From Flectonema sp. DT1601 (lineage: Eukaryota; Euglenozoa; Diplonemea; Diplonemida; Diplonemidae): a stretch of 64,000 nucleotides of DNA. The notes below the pieces were generated by a model, which saw only the letters and a program-made list of their open reading frames with translations, was not told the origin of the DNA and searched no databases. The translations under genes and the position numbers were made by a program. Numbering within the stretch: position 1 is the stretch's first letter; each line of letters begins with the position of its first letter. The stretch spans positions 720,001-784,000 of the forward strand of contig OZ025805.1 in the NCBI GenBank assembly GCA_964019425.1. Reading direction: 5' to 3'. Of this stretch, positions 9,705-23,834 are shown one piece after another.

Positions 9705-11819
9705 CTCTGCCTCTCTCTTAATTCTGTTCGTTTCTTTGAAACGAAAATTCATTTGAATATTATTACTTGGTCAGCAACCATCATTGTCGCTCTTTGGGCC
9801 TGTTAAAAAAAATAAAAAATAAAAAGAAAGTTTACATCGGGAATAGGGCAGGAGCCAAAAGCTCCCAGTCCGTTACTTCCCACTTTATCGAAATTCACCG
9901 TGTGTGGAACTGGCAGGTTTTTAAAAAATTTGCGTGGAGTTGGCAAGTTTTTTGAAAGTTTACGTGTGGAGCTGGCAGGTTTTTAAAAAATTTGCATGGA
10001 GTTGGCAGGTTTTTTGAAACTTTGTGTGTGGGCCGACGAATTTTGCAAACTTTGCGTGTGGAGCTGGCAGGTTTTTAAAAATTTGCGTGGAGTTGTCAGG
10101 TTTTTTGAAACTTTGCGTGTGGGCTGACGAATGTTGCAAACTTTGCGTGTGGAGCTGGCAAAATTTGCGTGGAATTGGCAAGTTTTTCGAAAGTTTGTGT
10201 GTGGAATTGGCAGGTTTTTAAAAAAATTGCGTGGAGTTGGCAGGTTTTTTAAAACTTTGTGTGGGCTGACGAATTTTGCAAACTTTGCGTGTAGATGGCA
10301 GGTTTTGCAAAATTTGCATGGAGTTGGCAGGTTTTTTGAAACTTTGTGTGTGGAACTGGCAGGTTTTTAAAAAATTTGCGTTGAGTTGACAGGTTTTTTG
10401 AAACTTTGTGTGTGGGCTGACGAATGTTGCAAACTTTGCGTGTGGAGCTGGCAGGTTTTTAAAAACTTTGCGTGTGGAGCTGGCAGGTTTTTAAAAATTT
10501 GCGTGGAGTTGTCAGGTTTTTTGAAACTTTGCGTGTGGGCTGACGAATGTTGCAAACTTTGCGTGTGGAGCTGGCACGTTTTTAAAAATTTGCGTGGAGT
10601 TGGCAGGTTTTTTGAAACTTTGTGTGGGCCGACGAATTTTGCAAACTTTGCGTGTGGAGCTGGCAGGTTTTTAAAAATTTGCGTGGAGTTGTCAGGTTTT
10701 TTGAAACTTTGCGTGTGGGCTGACGAATGTTGCAAACTTTGCGTGTGGAGCTGGCAAAATTTGCGTGGAATTGGCAAGTTTTTCGAAAGTTTGTGTGTGG
10801 AATTGGCAGGTTTTTAAAAAAATTGCGTGGAGTTGGCAGGTTTTTTAAAACTTTGTGTGGGCTGACGAATTTTGCAAACTTTGCGTGTGGAGCTGGCAGG
10901 TTTTGCAAAATTTGCATGGAGTTGGCAGGTTTTTTGAAACTTTGTGTGTGGAACTGGCAGGTTTTTAAAAAATTTGCGTTGAGTTGACAGGTTTTTTGAA
11001 ACTTTGTGTGTGGGCTGACGAATGTTGCAAACTTTGTGTGTGGAGCTGGCAGGTTTTTAAAAACTTTGCGTGTGGAGCTGGCAGGTTTTTAAAAAAATTG
11101 CGTGGAGTTGACAGGTTTTTTGAAACTTTGTGTGTGGGCTGACGAATTTTGCAAACTTTGCGTGTGGAGTTGGCAGGTTTTTTGAAACTTTGTGTGTGGA
11201 ACTGGCAGGTTTTTAAAAAATTTGCGTGGAGTTGGCAAGTTTTTTGAAAGTTTGCGTGTGGAGCTGGCAGGTTTTTAAAAAAATTGTGTGTGGGCTGACG
11301 AATTTTGCAAACTTTGCGTGTGGAGCTGGCACGTTTTTAAAAAATTTGCGTGGAGTTGAGGTTTTTTGAAACTTTGCGTGTGGGCTGACGAATTTTGCAA
11401 ACTTTGCGTGTGGAGCTGGCACGTTTTTAAAAAAATTGCGTGGAGTTGGCAGGTTTTTTGAAACTTTGTGTGTGGAGCTAGCAAGTTTTTAAAAAATTTG
11501 CGTGGAATTGACAGGTTTTTTGAAACTTTGCGTGTGGGCTGACGAATTTTGCAAACTTTGCGTGTGGAGCTGGCAGGTTTTTAAAAAATTTGCGTGGAGT
11601 TGGCAGGTTTTTTGAAACTTTGTGTGTGGGCCGACGAATTTTGCAAACTTTGCGTGTGGAGCTGGCAGGTTTTCGAAAAAATTGCGTGGAGTTGGCAAGT
11701 TTTTTAAAACTTTGTGTGTGGGCTGACGAATTTTGCAAACTTTGCGTGTGGAGTTGGCAGGTTTTTTGATTTTTTTTTTTTTCATGTTTGATTATTTCCT
11801 CTTCATATTTTTTTTTTTC

Positions 11820-11851
<32 letters not shown>

Positions 11852-13862
11852 CTCTGCCTCTCTCTTAATTCTGTTCGTTTCTTTGAAACGAAAATTCATT
11901 TGAATATTATTACTTGGTCAGCAACCATCATTGTCGCCCTTTGGGCCTGTTAAAAAAAATAAAAAATAAAAAGAAAGTTTACATCGGGAATAGGGCAGGA
12001 GCCAAAAGCTCCCAGTCCGTTACTTCCCACTTTATCGAAATTCACCGTGTGTGGAACTGGCAGGTTTTTAAAAAATTTGCGTGGAGTTGGCAAGTTTTTT
12101 GAAAGTTTACGTGTGGAGCTGGCAGGTTTTTAAAAAATTTGCATGGAGTTGGCAGGTTTTTTGAAACTTTGTGTGTGGGCCGACGAATTTTGCAAACTTT
12201 GCGTGTGGAGCTGGCAGGTTTTTAAAAATTTGCGTGGAGTTGTCAGGTTTTTTGAAACTTTGCGTGTGGGCTGACGAATGTTGCAAACTTTGCGTGTGGA
12301 GCTGGCAAAATTTGCGTGGAATTGGCAAGTTTTTCGAAAGTTTGTGTGTGGAATTGGCAGGTTTTTAAAAAAATTGCGTGGAGTTGGCAGGTTTTTTAAA
12401 ACTTTGTGTGGGCTGACGAATTTTGCAAACTTTGCGTGTAGATGGCAGGTTTTGCAAAATTTGCATGGAGTTGGCAGGTTTTTTGAAACTTTGTGTGTGG
12501 AACTGGCAGGTTTTTAAAAAATTTGCGTTGAGTTGACAGGTTTTTTGAAACTTTGTGTGTGGGCTGACGAATGTTGCAAACTTTGTGTGTGGAACTGGCA
12601 GGTTTTTAAAAACTTTGCGTGTGGAGCTGGCAGGTTTTTAAAAAAATTGCGTGGAGTTGACAGGTTTTTTGAAACTTTGTGTGTGGGCTGACGAATTTTG
12701 CAAACTTTGCGTGTGGAGTTGGCAGGTTTTTTGAAACTTTGTGTGTGGAACTGGCAGGTTTTTAAAAAATTTGCGTGGAGTTGGCAAGTTTTTTGAAAGT
12801 TTGCGTGTGGAGCTGGCAGGTTTTTAAAAAAATTGTGTGTGGGCTGACGAATTTTGCAAACTTTGTGTGTGGAGCTGGCACGTTTTTAAAAAATTTGCGT
12901 GGAGTTGAGGTTTTTTGAAACTTTGCGTGTGGGCTGACGAATTTTGCAAACTTTGCGTGTGGAGCTGGCACGTTTTTAAAAAAATTGCGTGGAGTTGGCA
13001 GGTTTTTTGAAACTTTGTGTGTGGAGCTAGCAAGTTTTTAAAAAATTTGCGTGGAATTGACAGGTTTTTTGAAACTTTGCGTGTGGGCTGACGAATTTTG
13101 CAAACTTTGCGTGTGGAGCTGGCAGGTTTTTAAAAATTTTGCGTGGAGTTGGCAGGTTTTTTGAAACTTTGTGTGTGGGCCGACGAATTTTGCAAACTTT
13201 GCGTGTGGAGCTGGCAGGTTTTCGAAAAAATTGCGTGGAGTTGGCAAGTTTTTTAAAACTTTGTGTGTGGGCTGACGAATTTTGCAAACTTTGCGTGTGG
13301 AGTTGGCAGGTTTTTTGAAACTTTGTGTGTGGAACTGGCAGGTTTTTAAAAAATTTGCGTGGAGTTGGCAAGTTTTTTGAAAGTTTGCGTGTGGAGCTGG
13401 CAGGTTTTTAAAAAAATTGTGTGTGGGCTGACGAATTTTGCAAACTTTGCGTGTGGAGCTGGCACGTTTTTAAAAAAATTGCGTGGAGTTGGCAGGTTTT
13501 TTGAAACTTTGTGTGTGGAGCTAGCAAGTTTTTAAAAAATTTGCGTGGAATTGACAGGTTTTTTGAAACTTTGCGTGTGGGCTGACGAATTTTGCAAACT
13601 TTGCGTGTGGAGCTGGCAGGTTTTTAAAAATTTTGCGTGGAGTTGGCAGGTTTTTTGAAACTTTGTGTGTGGGCCGACGAATTTTGCAAACTTTGCGTGT
13701 GGAGCTGGCAGGTTTTCGAAAAAATTGCGTGGAGTTGGCAAGTTTTTTAAAACTTTGTGTGTGGGCTGACGAATTTTGCAAACTTTGCGTGTGGAGTTGG
13801 CAGGTTTTTTGATTTTTTTTTTTTTCATGTTTGATTATTTCCTCTTCATATTTTTATTTTTC

Positions 13863-13894
<32 letters not shown>

Positions 13895-15652
13895 CTCTGC
13901 CTCTCTCTTAATTCTGTTCGTTTCTTTGAAACGAAAATTCATTTGAATATTATTACTTGGTCAGCAACCATCATTGTCGCCCTTTGGGCCTGTTAAAAAA
14001 AATAAAAAATAAAAAGAAAGTTTACATCGGGAATAGGGCAGGAGCCAAAAGCTCCCAGTCCGTTACTTCCCACTTTATCGAAATTCACCGTGTGTGGAAC
14101 TGGCAGGTTTTTAAAAAATTTGCGTGGAGTTGGCAAGTTTTTTGAAAGTTTACGTGTGGAGCTGGCAGGTTTTTAAAAAATTTGCATGGAGTTGGCAGGT
14201 TTTTTGAAACTTTGTGTGTGGGCCGACGAATTTTGCAAACTTTGCGTGTGGAGCTGGCAGGTTTTTAAAAATTTGCGTGGAGTTGTCAGGTTTTTTGAAA
14301 CTTTGCGTGTGGGCTGACGAATGTTGCAAACTTTGCGTGTGGAGCTGGCAAAATTTGCGTGGAATTGGCAAGTTTTTCGAAAGTTTGTGTGTGGAATTGG
14401 CAGGTTTTTAAAAAAATTGCGTGGAGTTGGCAGGTTTTTTAAAACTTTGTGTGGGCTGACGAATTTTGCAAACTTTGCGTGTAGATGGCAGGTTTTGCAA
14501 AATTTGCATGGAGTTGGCAGGTTTTTTGAAACTTTGTGTGTGGAACTGGCAGGTTTTTAAAAAATTTGCGTTGAGTTGACAGGTTTTTTGAAACTTTGTG
14601 TGTGGGCTGACGAATGTTGCAAACTTTGTGTGTGGAGCTGGCAGGTTTTTAAAAAAATTGCGTGGAGTTGGCAGGTTTTTTAAAACTTTGTGTGGGCTGA
14701 CGAATTTTGCAAACTTTGCGTGTAGATGGCAGGTTTTGCAAAATTTGCATGGAGTTGGCAGGTTTTTTGAAACTTTGTGTGTGGAACTGGCAGGTTTTTA
14801 AAAAATTTGCGTTGAGTTGACAGGTTTTTTGAAACTTTGTGTGTGGGCTGACGAATGTTGCAAACTTTGTGTGTGGAGCTGGCAGGTTTTTAAAAACTTT
14901 GCGTGTGGAGCTGGCAGGTTTTTAAAAAAATTGCGTGGAGTTGACAGGTTTTTTGAAACTTTGTGTGTGGGCTGACGAATTTTGCAAACTTTGCGTGTGG
15001 AGTTGGCAGGTTTTTTGAAACTTTGTGTGTGGAACTGGCAGGTTTTTAAAAAATTTGCGTGGAGTTGGCAAGTTTTTTGAAAGTTTGCGTGTGGAGCTGG
15101 CAGGTTTTTAAAAAAATTGTGTGTGGGCTGACGAATTTTGCAAACTTTGCGTGTGGAGCTGGCACGTTTTTAAAAAATTTGCGTGGAGTTGAGGTTTTTT
15201 GAAACTTTGCGTGTGGGCTGACGAATTTTGCAAACTTTGCGTGTGGAGCTGGCACGTTTTTAAAAAAATTGCGTGGAGTTGGCAGGTTTTTTGAAACTTT
15301 GTGTGTGGAGCTAGCAAGTTTTTAAAAAATTTGCGTGGAATTGACAGGTTTTTTGAAACTTTGCGTGTGGGCTGACGAATTTTGCAAACTTTGCGTGTGG
15401 AGCTGGCAGGTTTTTAAAAATTTTGCGTGGAGTTGGCAGGTTTTTTGAAACTTTGTGTGTGGGCCGACGAATTTTGCAAACTTTGCGTGTGGAGCTGGCA
15501 GGTTTTCGAAAAAATTGCGTGGAGTTGGCAAGTTTTTTAAAACTTTGTGTGTGGGCTGACGAATTTTGCAAACTTTGCGTGTGGAGTTGGCAGGTTTTTT
15601 GATTTTTTTTTTTTTCATGTTTGATTATTTCCTCTTCATATTTTTATTTTTC

Positions 15653-15684
<32 letters not shown>

Positions 15685-17201
15685 CTCTGCCTCTCTCTTA
15701 ATTCTGTTCGTTTCTTTGAAACGAAAATTCATTTGAATATTATTACTTGGTCAGCAACCATCATTGTCGCCCTTTGGGCCTGTTAAAAAAAATAAAAAAT
15801 AAAAAGAAAGTTTACATCGGGAATAGGGCAGGAGCCAAAAGCTCCCAGTCCGTTACTTCCCACTTTATCGAAATTCACCGTGTGTGGAACTGGCAGGTTT
15901 TTAAAAAATTTGCGTGGAGTTGGCAAGTTTTTTGAAAGTTTACGTGTGGAGCTGGCAGGTTTTTAAAAAATTTGCATGGAGTTGGCAGGTTTTTTGAAAC
16001 TTTGTGTGTGGGCCGACGAATTTTGCAAACTTTGCGTGTGGAGCTGGCAGGTTTTTAAAAATTTGCGTGGAGTTGTCAGGTTTTTTGAAACTTTGCGTGT
16101 GGGCTGACGAATGTTGCAAACTTTGCGTGTGGAGCTGGCAAAATTTGCGTGGAATTGGCAAGTTTTTCGAAAGTTTGTGTGTGGAATTGGCAGGTTTTTA
16201 AAAAAATTGCGTGGAGTTGGCAGGTTTTTTAAAACTTTGTGTGGGCTGACGAATTTTGCAAACTTTGCGTGTAGATGGCAGGTTTTGCAAAATTTGCATG
16301 GAGTTGGCAGGTTTTTTGAAACTTTGTGTGTGGAACTGGCAGGTTTTTAAAAAATTTGCGTTGAGTTGACAGGTTTTTTGAAACTTTGTGTGTGGGCTGA
16401 CGAATGTTGCAAACTTTGTGTGTGGAGCTGGCAGGTTTTTAAAAACTTTGCGTGTGGAGCTGGCAGGTTTTTAAAAAAATTGCGTGGAGTTGACAGGTTT
16501 TTTGAAACTTTGTGTGTGGGCTGACGAATTTTGCAAACTTTGCGTGTGGAGTTGGCAGGTTTTTTGAAACTTTGTGTGTGGAACTGGCAGGTTTTTAAAA
16601 AATTTGCGTGGAGTTGGCAAGTTTTTTGAAAGTTTGCGTGTGGAGCTGGCAGGTTTTTAAAAAAATTGTGTGTGGGCTGACGAATTTTGCAAACTTTGCG
16701 TGTGGAGCTGGCACGTTTTTAAAAAATTTGCGTGGAGTTGAGGTTTTTTGAAACTTTGCGTGTGGGCTGACGAATTTTGCAAACTTTGCGTGTGGAGCTG
16801 GCACGTTTTTAAAAAAATTGCGTGGAGTTGGCAGGTTTTTTGAAACTTTGTGTGTGGAGCTAGCAAGTTTTTAAAAAATTTGCGTGGAATTGACAGGTTT
16901 TTTGAAACTTTGCGTGTGGGCTGACGAATTTTGCAAACTTTGCGTGTGGAGCTGGCAGGTTTTTAAAAATTTTGCGTGGAGTTGGCAGGTTTTTTGAAAC
17001 TTTGTGTGTGGGCCGACGAATTTTGCAAACTTTGCGTGTGGAGCTGGCAGGTTTTCGAAAAAATTGCGTGGAGTTGGCAAGTTTTTTAAAACTTTGTGTG
17101 TGGGCTGACGAATTTTGCAAACTTTGCGTGTGGAGTTGGCAGGTTTTTTGATTTTTTTTTTTTTCATGTTTGATTATTTCCTCTTCATATTTTTTTTTTT
17201 C

Positions 17202-17233
<32 letters not shown>

Positions 17234-18204
17234 CTCTGCCTCTCTCTTAATTCTGTTCGTTTCTTTGAAACGAAAATTCATTTGAATATTATTACTTGGT
17301 CAGCAACCATCATTGTCGCCCTTTGGGCCTGTTAAAAAAAATAAAAAATAAAAAGAAAGTTTACATCGGGAATAGGGCAGGAGCCAAAAGCTCCCAGTCC
17401 GTTACTTCCCACTTTATCGAAATTCACCGTGTGTGGAACTGGCAGGTTTTTAAAAAATTTGCGTGGAGTTGGCAAGTTTTTTGAAAGTTTACGTGTGGAG
17501 CTGGCAGGTTTTTAAAAAATTGCGTGGAGTTGACAGGTTTTTTGAAACTTTGTGTGTGGGCTGACGAATTTTGCAAACTTTGCGTGTGGAGTTGGCAGGT
17601 TTTTTGAAACTTTGTGTGTGGAACTGGCAGGTTTTTAAAAAATTTGCGTGGAGTTGGCAAGTTTTTTGAAAGTTTGCGTGTGGAGCTGGCAGGTTTTTAA
17701 AAAAATTGTGTGTGGGCTGACGAATTTTGCAAACTTTGCGTGTGGAGCTGGCACGTTTTTAAAAAATTTGCGTGGAGTTGAGGTTTTTTGAAACTTTGCG
17801 TGTGGGCTGACGAATTTTGCAAACTTTGCGTGTGGAGCTGGCACGTTTTTAAAAAAATTGCGTGGAGTTGGCAGGTTTTTTGAAACTTTGTGTGTGGAGC
17901 TAGCAAGTTTTTAAAAAATTTGCGTGGAATTGACAGGTTTTTTGAAACTTTGCGTGTGGGCTGACGAATTTTGCAAACTTTGCGTGTGGAGCTGGCAGGT
18001 TTTTAAAAAATTTGCGTGGAGTTGGCAGGTTTTTTGAAACTTTGTGTGTGGGCCGACGAATTTTGCAAACTTTGCGTGTGGAGCTGGCAGGTTTTCGAAA
18101 AAATTGCGTGGAGTTGGCAAGTTTTTTAAAACTTTGTGTGTGGGCTGACGAATTTTGCAAACTTTGCGTGTGGAGTTGGCAGGTTTTTTGATTTTTTTTT
18201 TTTT
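8088..18204 (+). repeat. Higher-order satellite array, mainly 1549-bp units
   Basis: Each unit is one M module plus about 1.3 kb of ~30-bp satellite. The M-module landmark TTGGTCAGCAACC starts at 8218, 9767, 11914, 13957, 15747 and 17296. Spacings are 1549, 2147, 2043, 1790 and 1549 bp. The longer ones are 1549-bp units with internal duplications of satellite blocks, for example around 10450-10800, 13310-13560 and 14600-14830. Units are nearly identical apart from a few single-base variants such as CGCTCTTTGG at about 9788. Confidence 0.92.
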
Positions 18205-19727
18205 CATGTTTGATTATTTCCTCTTAATTCTGTTCGTTTCTTTGAAACGAAAATTCATTTGAATATTATTACTTGGTCAGCAACCATCATTGTCGCCCTT
18301 TGGGCCTGTTAAAAAAAATAAAAAATAAAAAGAAAGTTTACATCGGGAATAGGGCAGGAGCCAAAAGCTCCCAGTCCGTTACTTCCCACTTTATCGAAAT
18401 TCACCGTGTGTGGAACTGGCAGGTTTTTAAAAAATTTGCGTGGAGTTGGCAAGTTTTTTGAAAGTTTACGTGTGGAGCTGGCAGGTTTTTAAAAAATTTG
18501 CATGGAGTTGGCAGGTTTTTTGAAACTTTGTGTGTGGGCCGACGAATTTTGCAAACTTTGCGTGTGGAGCTGGCAGGTTTTTAAAAATTTGCGTGGAGTT
18601 GTCAGGTTTTTTGAAACTTTGCGTGTGGGCTGACGAATGTTGCAAACTTTGCGTGTGGAGCTGGCAAAATTTGCGTGGAATTGGCAAGTTTTTCGAAAGT
18701 TTGTGTGTGGAATTGGCAGGTTTTTAAAAAAATTGCGTGGAGTTGGCAGGTTTTTTAAAACTTTGTGTGGGCTGACGAATTTTGCAAACTTTGCGTGTAG
18801 ATGGCAGGTTTTGCAAAATTTGCATGGAGTTGGCAGGTTTTTTGAAACTTTGTGTGTGGAACTGGCAGGTTTTTAAAAAATTTGCGTTGAGTTGACAGGT
18901 TTTTTGAAACTTTGTGTGTGGGCTGACGAATGTTGCAAACTTTGTGTGTGGAGCTGGCAGGTTTTTAAAAACTTTGCGTGTGGAGCTGGCAGGTTTTTAA
19001 AAAAATTGCGTGGAGTTGACAGGTTTTTTGAAACTTTGTGTGTGGGCTGACGAATTTTGCAAACTTTGCGTGTGGAGTTGGCAGGTTTTTTGAAACTTTG
19101 TGTGTGGAACTGGCAGGTTTTTAAAAAATTTGCGTGGAGTTGGCAAGTTTTTTGAAAGTTTGCGTGTGGAGCTGGCAGGTTTTTAAAAAAATTGTGTGTG
19201 GGCTGACGAATTTTGCAAACTTTGCGTGTGGAGCTGGCACGTTTTTAAAAAATTTGCGTGGAGTTGAGGTTTTTTGAAACTTTGCGTGTGGGCTGACGAA
19301 TTTTGCAAACTTTGCGTGTGGAGCTGGCACGTTTTTAAAAAAATTGCGTGGAGTTGGCAGGTTTTTTGAAACTTTGTGTGTGGAGCTAGCAAGTTTTTAA
19401 AAAATTTGCGTGGAATTGACAGGTTTTTTGAAACTTTGCGTGTGGGCTGACGAATTTTGCAAACTTTGCGTGTGGAGCTGGCAGGTTTTTAAAAATTTTG
19501 CGTGGAGTTGGCAGGTTTTTTGAAACTTTGTGTGTGGGCCGACGAATTTTGCAAACTTTGCGTGTGGAGCTGGCAGGTTTTCGAAAAAATTGCGTGGAGT
19601 TGGCAAGTTTTTTAAAACTTTGTGTGTGGGCTGACGAATTTTGCAAACTTTGCGTGTGGAGTTGGCAGGTTTTTTGATTTTTTTTTTTTTCATGTTTGAT
19701 TATTTCCTCTTCATATTTTTATTTTTC

Positions 19728-19759
<32 letters not shown>

Positions 19760-21276
19760 CTCTGCCTCTCTCTTAATTCTGTTCGTTTCTTTGAAACGAA
19801 AATTCATTTGAATATTATTACTTGGTCAGCAACCATCATTGTCGCCCTTTGGGCCTGTTAAAAAAAATAAAAAATAAAAAGAAAGTTTACATCGGGAATA
19901 GGGCAGGAGCCAAAAGCTCCCAGTCCGTTACTTCCCACTTTATCGAAATTCACCGTGTGTGGAACTGGCAGGTTTTTAAAAAATTTGCGTGGAGTTGGCA
20001 AGTTTTTTGAAAGTTTACGTGTGGAGCTGGCAGGTTTTTAAAAAATTTGCATGGAGTTGGCAGGTTTTTTGAAACTTTGTGTGTGGGCCGACGAATTTTG
20101 CAAACTTTGCGTGTGGAGCTGGCAGGTTTTTAAAAATTTGCGTGGAGTTGTCAGGTTTTTTGAAACTTTGCGTGTGGGCTGACGAATGTTGCAAACTTTG
20201 CGTGTGGAGCTGGCAAAATTTGCGTGGAATTGGCAAGTTTTTCGAAAGTTTGTGTGTGGAATTGGCAGGTTTTTAAAAAAATTGCGTGGAGTTGGCAGGT
20301 TTTTTAAAACTTTGTGTGGGCTGACGAATTTTGCAAACTTTGCGTGTAGATGGCAGGTTTTGCAAAATTTGCATGGAGTTGGCAGGTTTTTTGAAACTTT
20401 GTGTGTGGAACTGGCAGGTTTTTAAAAAATTTGCGTTGAGTTGACAGGTTTTTTGAAACTTTGTGTGTGGGCTGACGAATGTTGCAAACTTTGTGTGTGG
20501 AGCTGGCAGGTTTTTAAAAACTTTGCGTGTGGAGCTGGCAGGTTTTTAAAAAAATTGCGTGGAGTTGACAGGTTTTTTGAAACTTTGTGTGTGGGCTGAC
20601 GAATTTTGCAAACTTTGCGTGTGGAGTTGGCAGGTTTTTTGAAACTTTGTGTGTGGAACTGGCAGGTTTTTAAAAAATTTGCGTGGAGTTGGCAAGTTTT
20701 TTGAAAGTTTGCGTGTGGAGCTGGCAGGTTTTTAAAAAAATTGTGTGTGGGCTGACGAATTTTGCAAACTTTGCGTGTGGAGCTGGCACGTTTTTAAAAA
20801 ATTTGCGTGGAGTTGAGGTTTTTTGAAACTTTGCGTGTGGGCTGACGAATTTTGCAAACTTTGCGTGTGGAGCTGGCACGTTTTTAAAAAAATTGCGTGG
20901 AGTTGGCAGGTTTTTTGAAACTTTGTGTGTGGAGCTAGCAAGTTTTTAAAAAATTTGCGTGGAATTGACAGGTTTTTTGAAACTTTGCGTGTGGGCTGAC
21001 GAATTTTGCAAACTTTGCGTGTGGAGCTGGCAGGTTTTTAAAAATTTTGCGTGGAGTTGGCAGGTTTTTTGAAACTTTGTGTGTGGGCCGACGAATTTTG
21101 CAAACTTTGCGTGTGGAGCTGGCAGGTTTTCGAAAAAATTGCGTGGAGTTGGCAAGTTTTTTAAAACTTTGTGTGTGGGCTGACGAATTTTGCAAACTTT
21201 GCGTGTGGAGTTGGCAGGTTTTTTGATTTTTTTTTTTTTCATGTTTGATTATTTCCTCTTCATATTTTTTTTTTTC

Positions 21277-21308
<32 letters not shown>

Positions 21309-23802
21309 CTCTGCCTCTCTCTTAATTCTGTTCGTTTCTTTGAAACGAAAATTCATTTGAATATTATTACTTGGTCAGCAACCATCATTGTCGCCCTTTG
21401 GGCCTGTTAAAAAAAATAAAAAATAAAAAGAAAGTTTACATCGGGAATAGGGCAGGAGCCAAAAGCTCCCAGTCCGTTACTTCCCACTTTATCGAAATTC
21501 ACCGTGTGTGGAACTGGCAGGTTTTTAAAAAATTTGCGTGGAGTTGGCAAGTTTTTTGAAAGTTTACGTGTGGAGCTGGCAGGTTTTTAAAAAATTGCGT
21601 GGAGTTGACAGGTTTTTTGAAACTTTGTGTGTGGGCTGACGAATTTTGCAAACTTTGCGTGTGGAGTTGGCAGGTTTTTTGAAACTTTGTGTGTGGAACT
21701 GGCAGGTTTTTAAAAAATTTGCGTGGAGTTGGCAAGTTTTTTGAAAGTTTGCGTGTGGAGCTGGCAGGTTTTTAAAAAAATTGTGTGTGGGCTGACGAAT
21801 TTTGCAAACTTTGCGTGTGGAGCTGGCACGTTTTTAAAAAATTTGCGTGGAGTTGAGGTTTTTTGAAACTTTGCGTGTGGGCTGACGAATTTTGCAAACT
21901 TTGCGTGTGGAGCTGGCACGTTTTTAAAAAAATTGCGTGGAGTTGGCAGGTTTTTTGAAACTTTGTGTGTGGAGCTAGCAAGTTTTTAAAAAATTTGCGT
22001 GGAATTGACAGGTTTTTTGAAACTTTGCGTGTGGGCTGACGAATTTTGCAAACTTTGCGTGTGGAGCTGGCAGGTTTTTAAAAAATTTGCGTGGAGTTGG
22101 CAGGTTTTTTGAAACTTTGTGTGTGGGCCGACGAATTTTGCAAACTTTGCGTGTGGAGCTGGCAGGTTTTCGAAAAAATTGCGTGGAGTTGGCAAGTTTT
22201 TTAAAACTTTGTGTGTGGGCTGACGAATTTTGCAAACTTTGCGTGTGGAGTTGGCAGGTTTTTTGATTTTTTTTTTTTTCATGTTTGATTATTTCCTCTT
22301 AATTCTGTTCGTTTCTTTGAAACGAAAATTCATTTGAATATTATTACTTGGTCAGCAACCATCATTGTCGCCCTTTGGGCCTGTTAAAAAAAATAAAAAA
22401 TAAAAAGAAAGTTTACATCGGGAATAGGGCAGGAGCCAAAAGCTCCCAGTCCGTTACTTCCCACTTTATCGAAATTCACCGTGTGTGGAACTGGCAGGTT
22501 TTTAAAAAATTTGCGTGGAGTTGGCAAGTTTTTTGAAAGTTTACGTGTGGAGCTGGCAGGTTTTTAAAAAATTTGCATGGAGTTGGCAGGTTTTTTGAAA
22601 CTTTGTGTGTGGGCCGACGAATTTTGCAAACTTTGCGTGTGGAGCTGGCAGGTTTTTAAAAATTTGCGTGGAGTTGTCAGGTTTTTTGAAACTTTGCGTG
22701 TGGGCTGACGAATGTTGCAAACTTTGCGTGTGGAGCTGGCAAAATTTGCGTGGAATTGGCAAGTTTTTCGAAAGTTTGTGTGTGGAATTGGCAGGTTTTT
22801 AAAAAAATTGCGTGGAGTTGGCAGGTTTTTTAAAACTTTGTGTGGGCTGACGAATTTTGCAAACTTTGCGTGTAGATGGCAGGTTTTGCAAAATTTGCAT
22901 GGAGTTGGCAGGTTTTTTGAAACTTTGTGTGTGGAACTGGCAGGTTTTTAAAAAATTTGCGTTGAGTTGACAGGTTTTTTGAAACTTTGTGTGTGGGCTG
23001 ACGAATGTTGCAAACTTTGTGTGTGGAGCTGGCAGGTTTTTAAAAACTTTGCGTGTGGAGCTGGCAGGTTTTTAAAAAAATTGCGTGGAGTTGACAGGTT
23101 TTTTGAAACTTTGTGTGTGGGCTGACGAATTTTGCAAACTTTGCGTGTGGAGTTGGCAGGTTTTTTGAAACTTTGTGTGTGGAACTGGCAGGTTTTTAAA
23201 AAATTTGCGTGGAGTTGGCAAGTTTTTTGAAAGTTTGCGTGTGGAGCTGGCAGGTTTTTAAAAAAATTGTGTGTGGGCTGACGAATTTTGCAAACTTTGC
23301 GTGTGGAGCTGGCACGTTTTTAAAAAATTTGCGTGGAGTTGAGGTTTTTTGAAACTTTGCGTGTGGGCTGACGAATTTTGCAAACTTTGCGTGTGGAGCT
23401 GGCACGTTTTTAAAAAAATTGCGTGGAGTTGGCAGGTTTTTTGAAACTTTGTGTGTGGAGCTAGCAAGTTTTTAAAAAATTTGCGTGGAATTGACAGGTT
23501 TTTTGAAACTTTGCGTGTGGGCTGACGAATTTTGCAAACTTTGCGTGTGGAGCTGGCAGGTTTTTAAAAATTTTGCGTGGAGTTGGCAGGTTTTTTGAAA
23601 CTTTGTGTGTGGGCCGACGAATTTTGCAAACTTTGCGTGTGGAGCTGGCAGGTTTTCGAAAAAATTGCGTGGAGTTGGCAAGTTTTTTAAAACTTTGTGT
23701 GTGGGCTGACGAATTTTGCAAACTTTGCGTGTGGAGTTGGCAGGTTTTTTGATTTTTTTTTTTTTCATGTTTGATTATTTCCTCTTCATATTTTTTTTTT
23801 TC

Positions 23803-23834
<32 letters not shown>

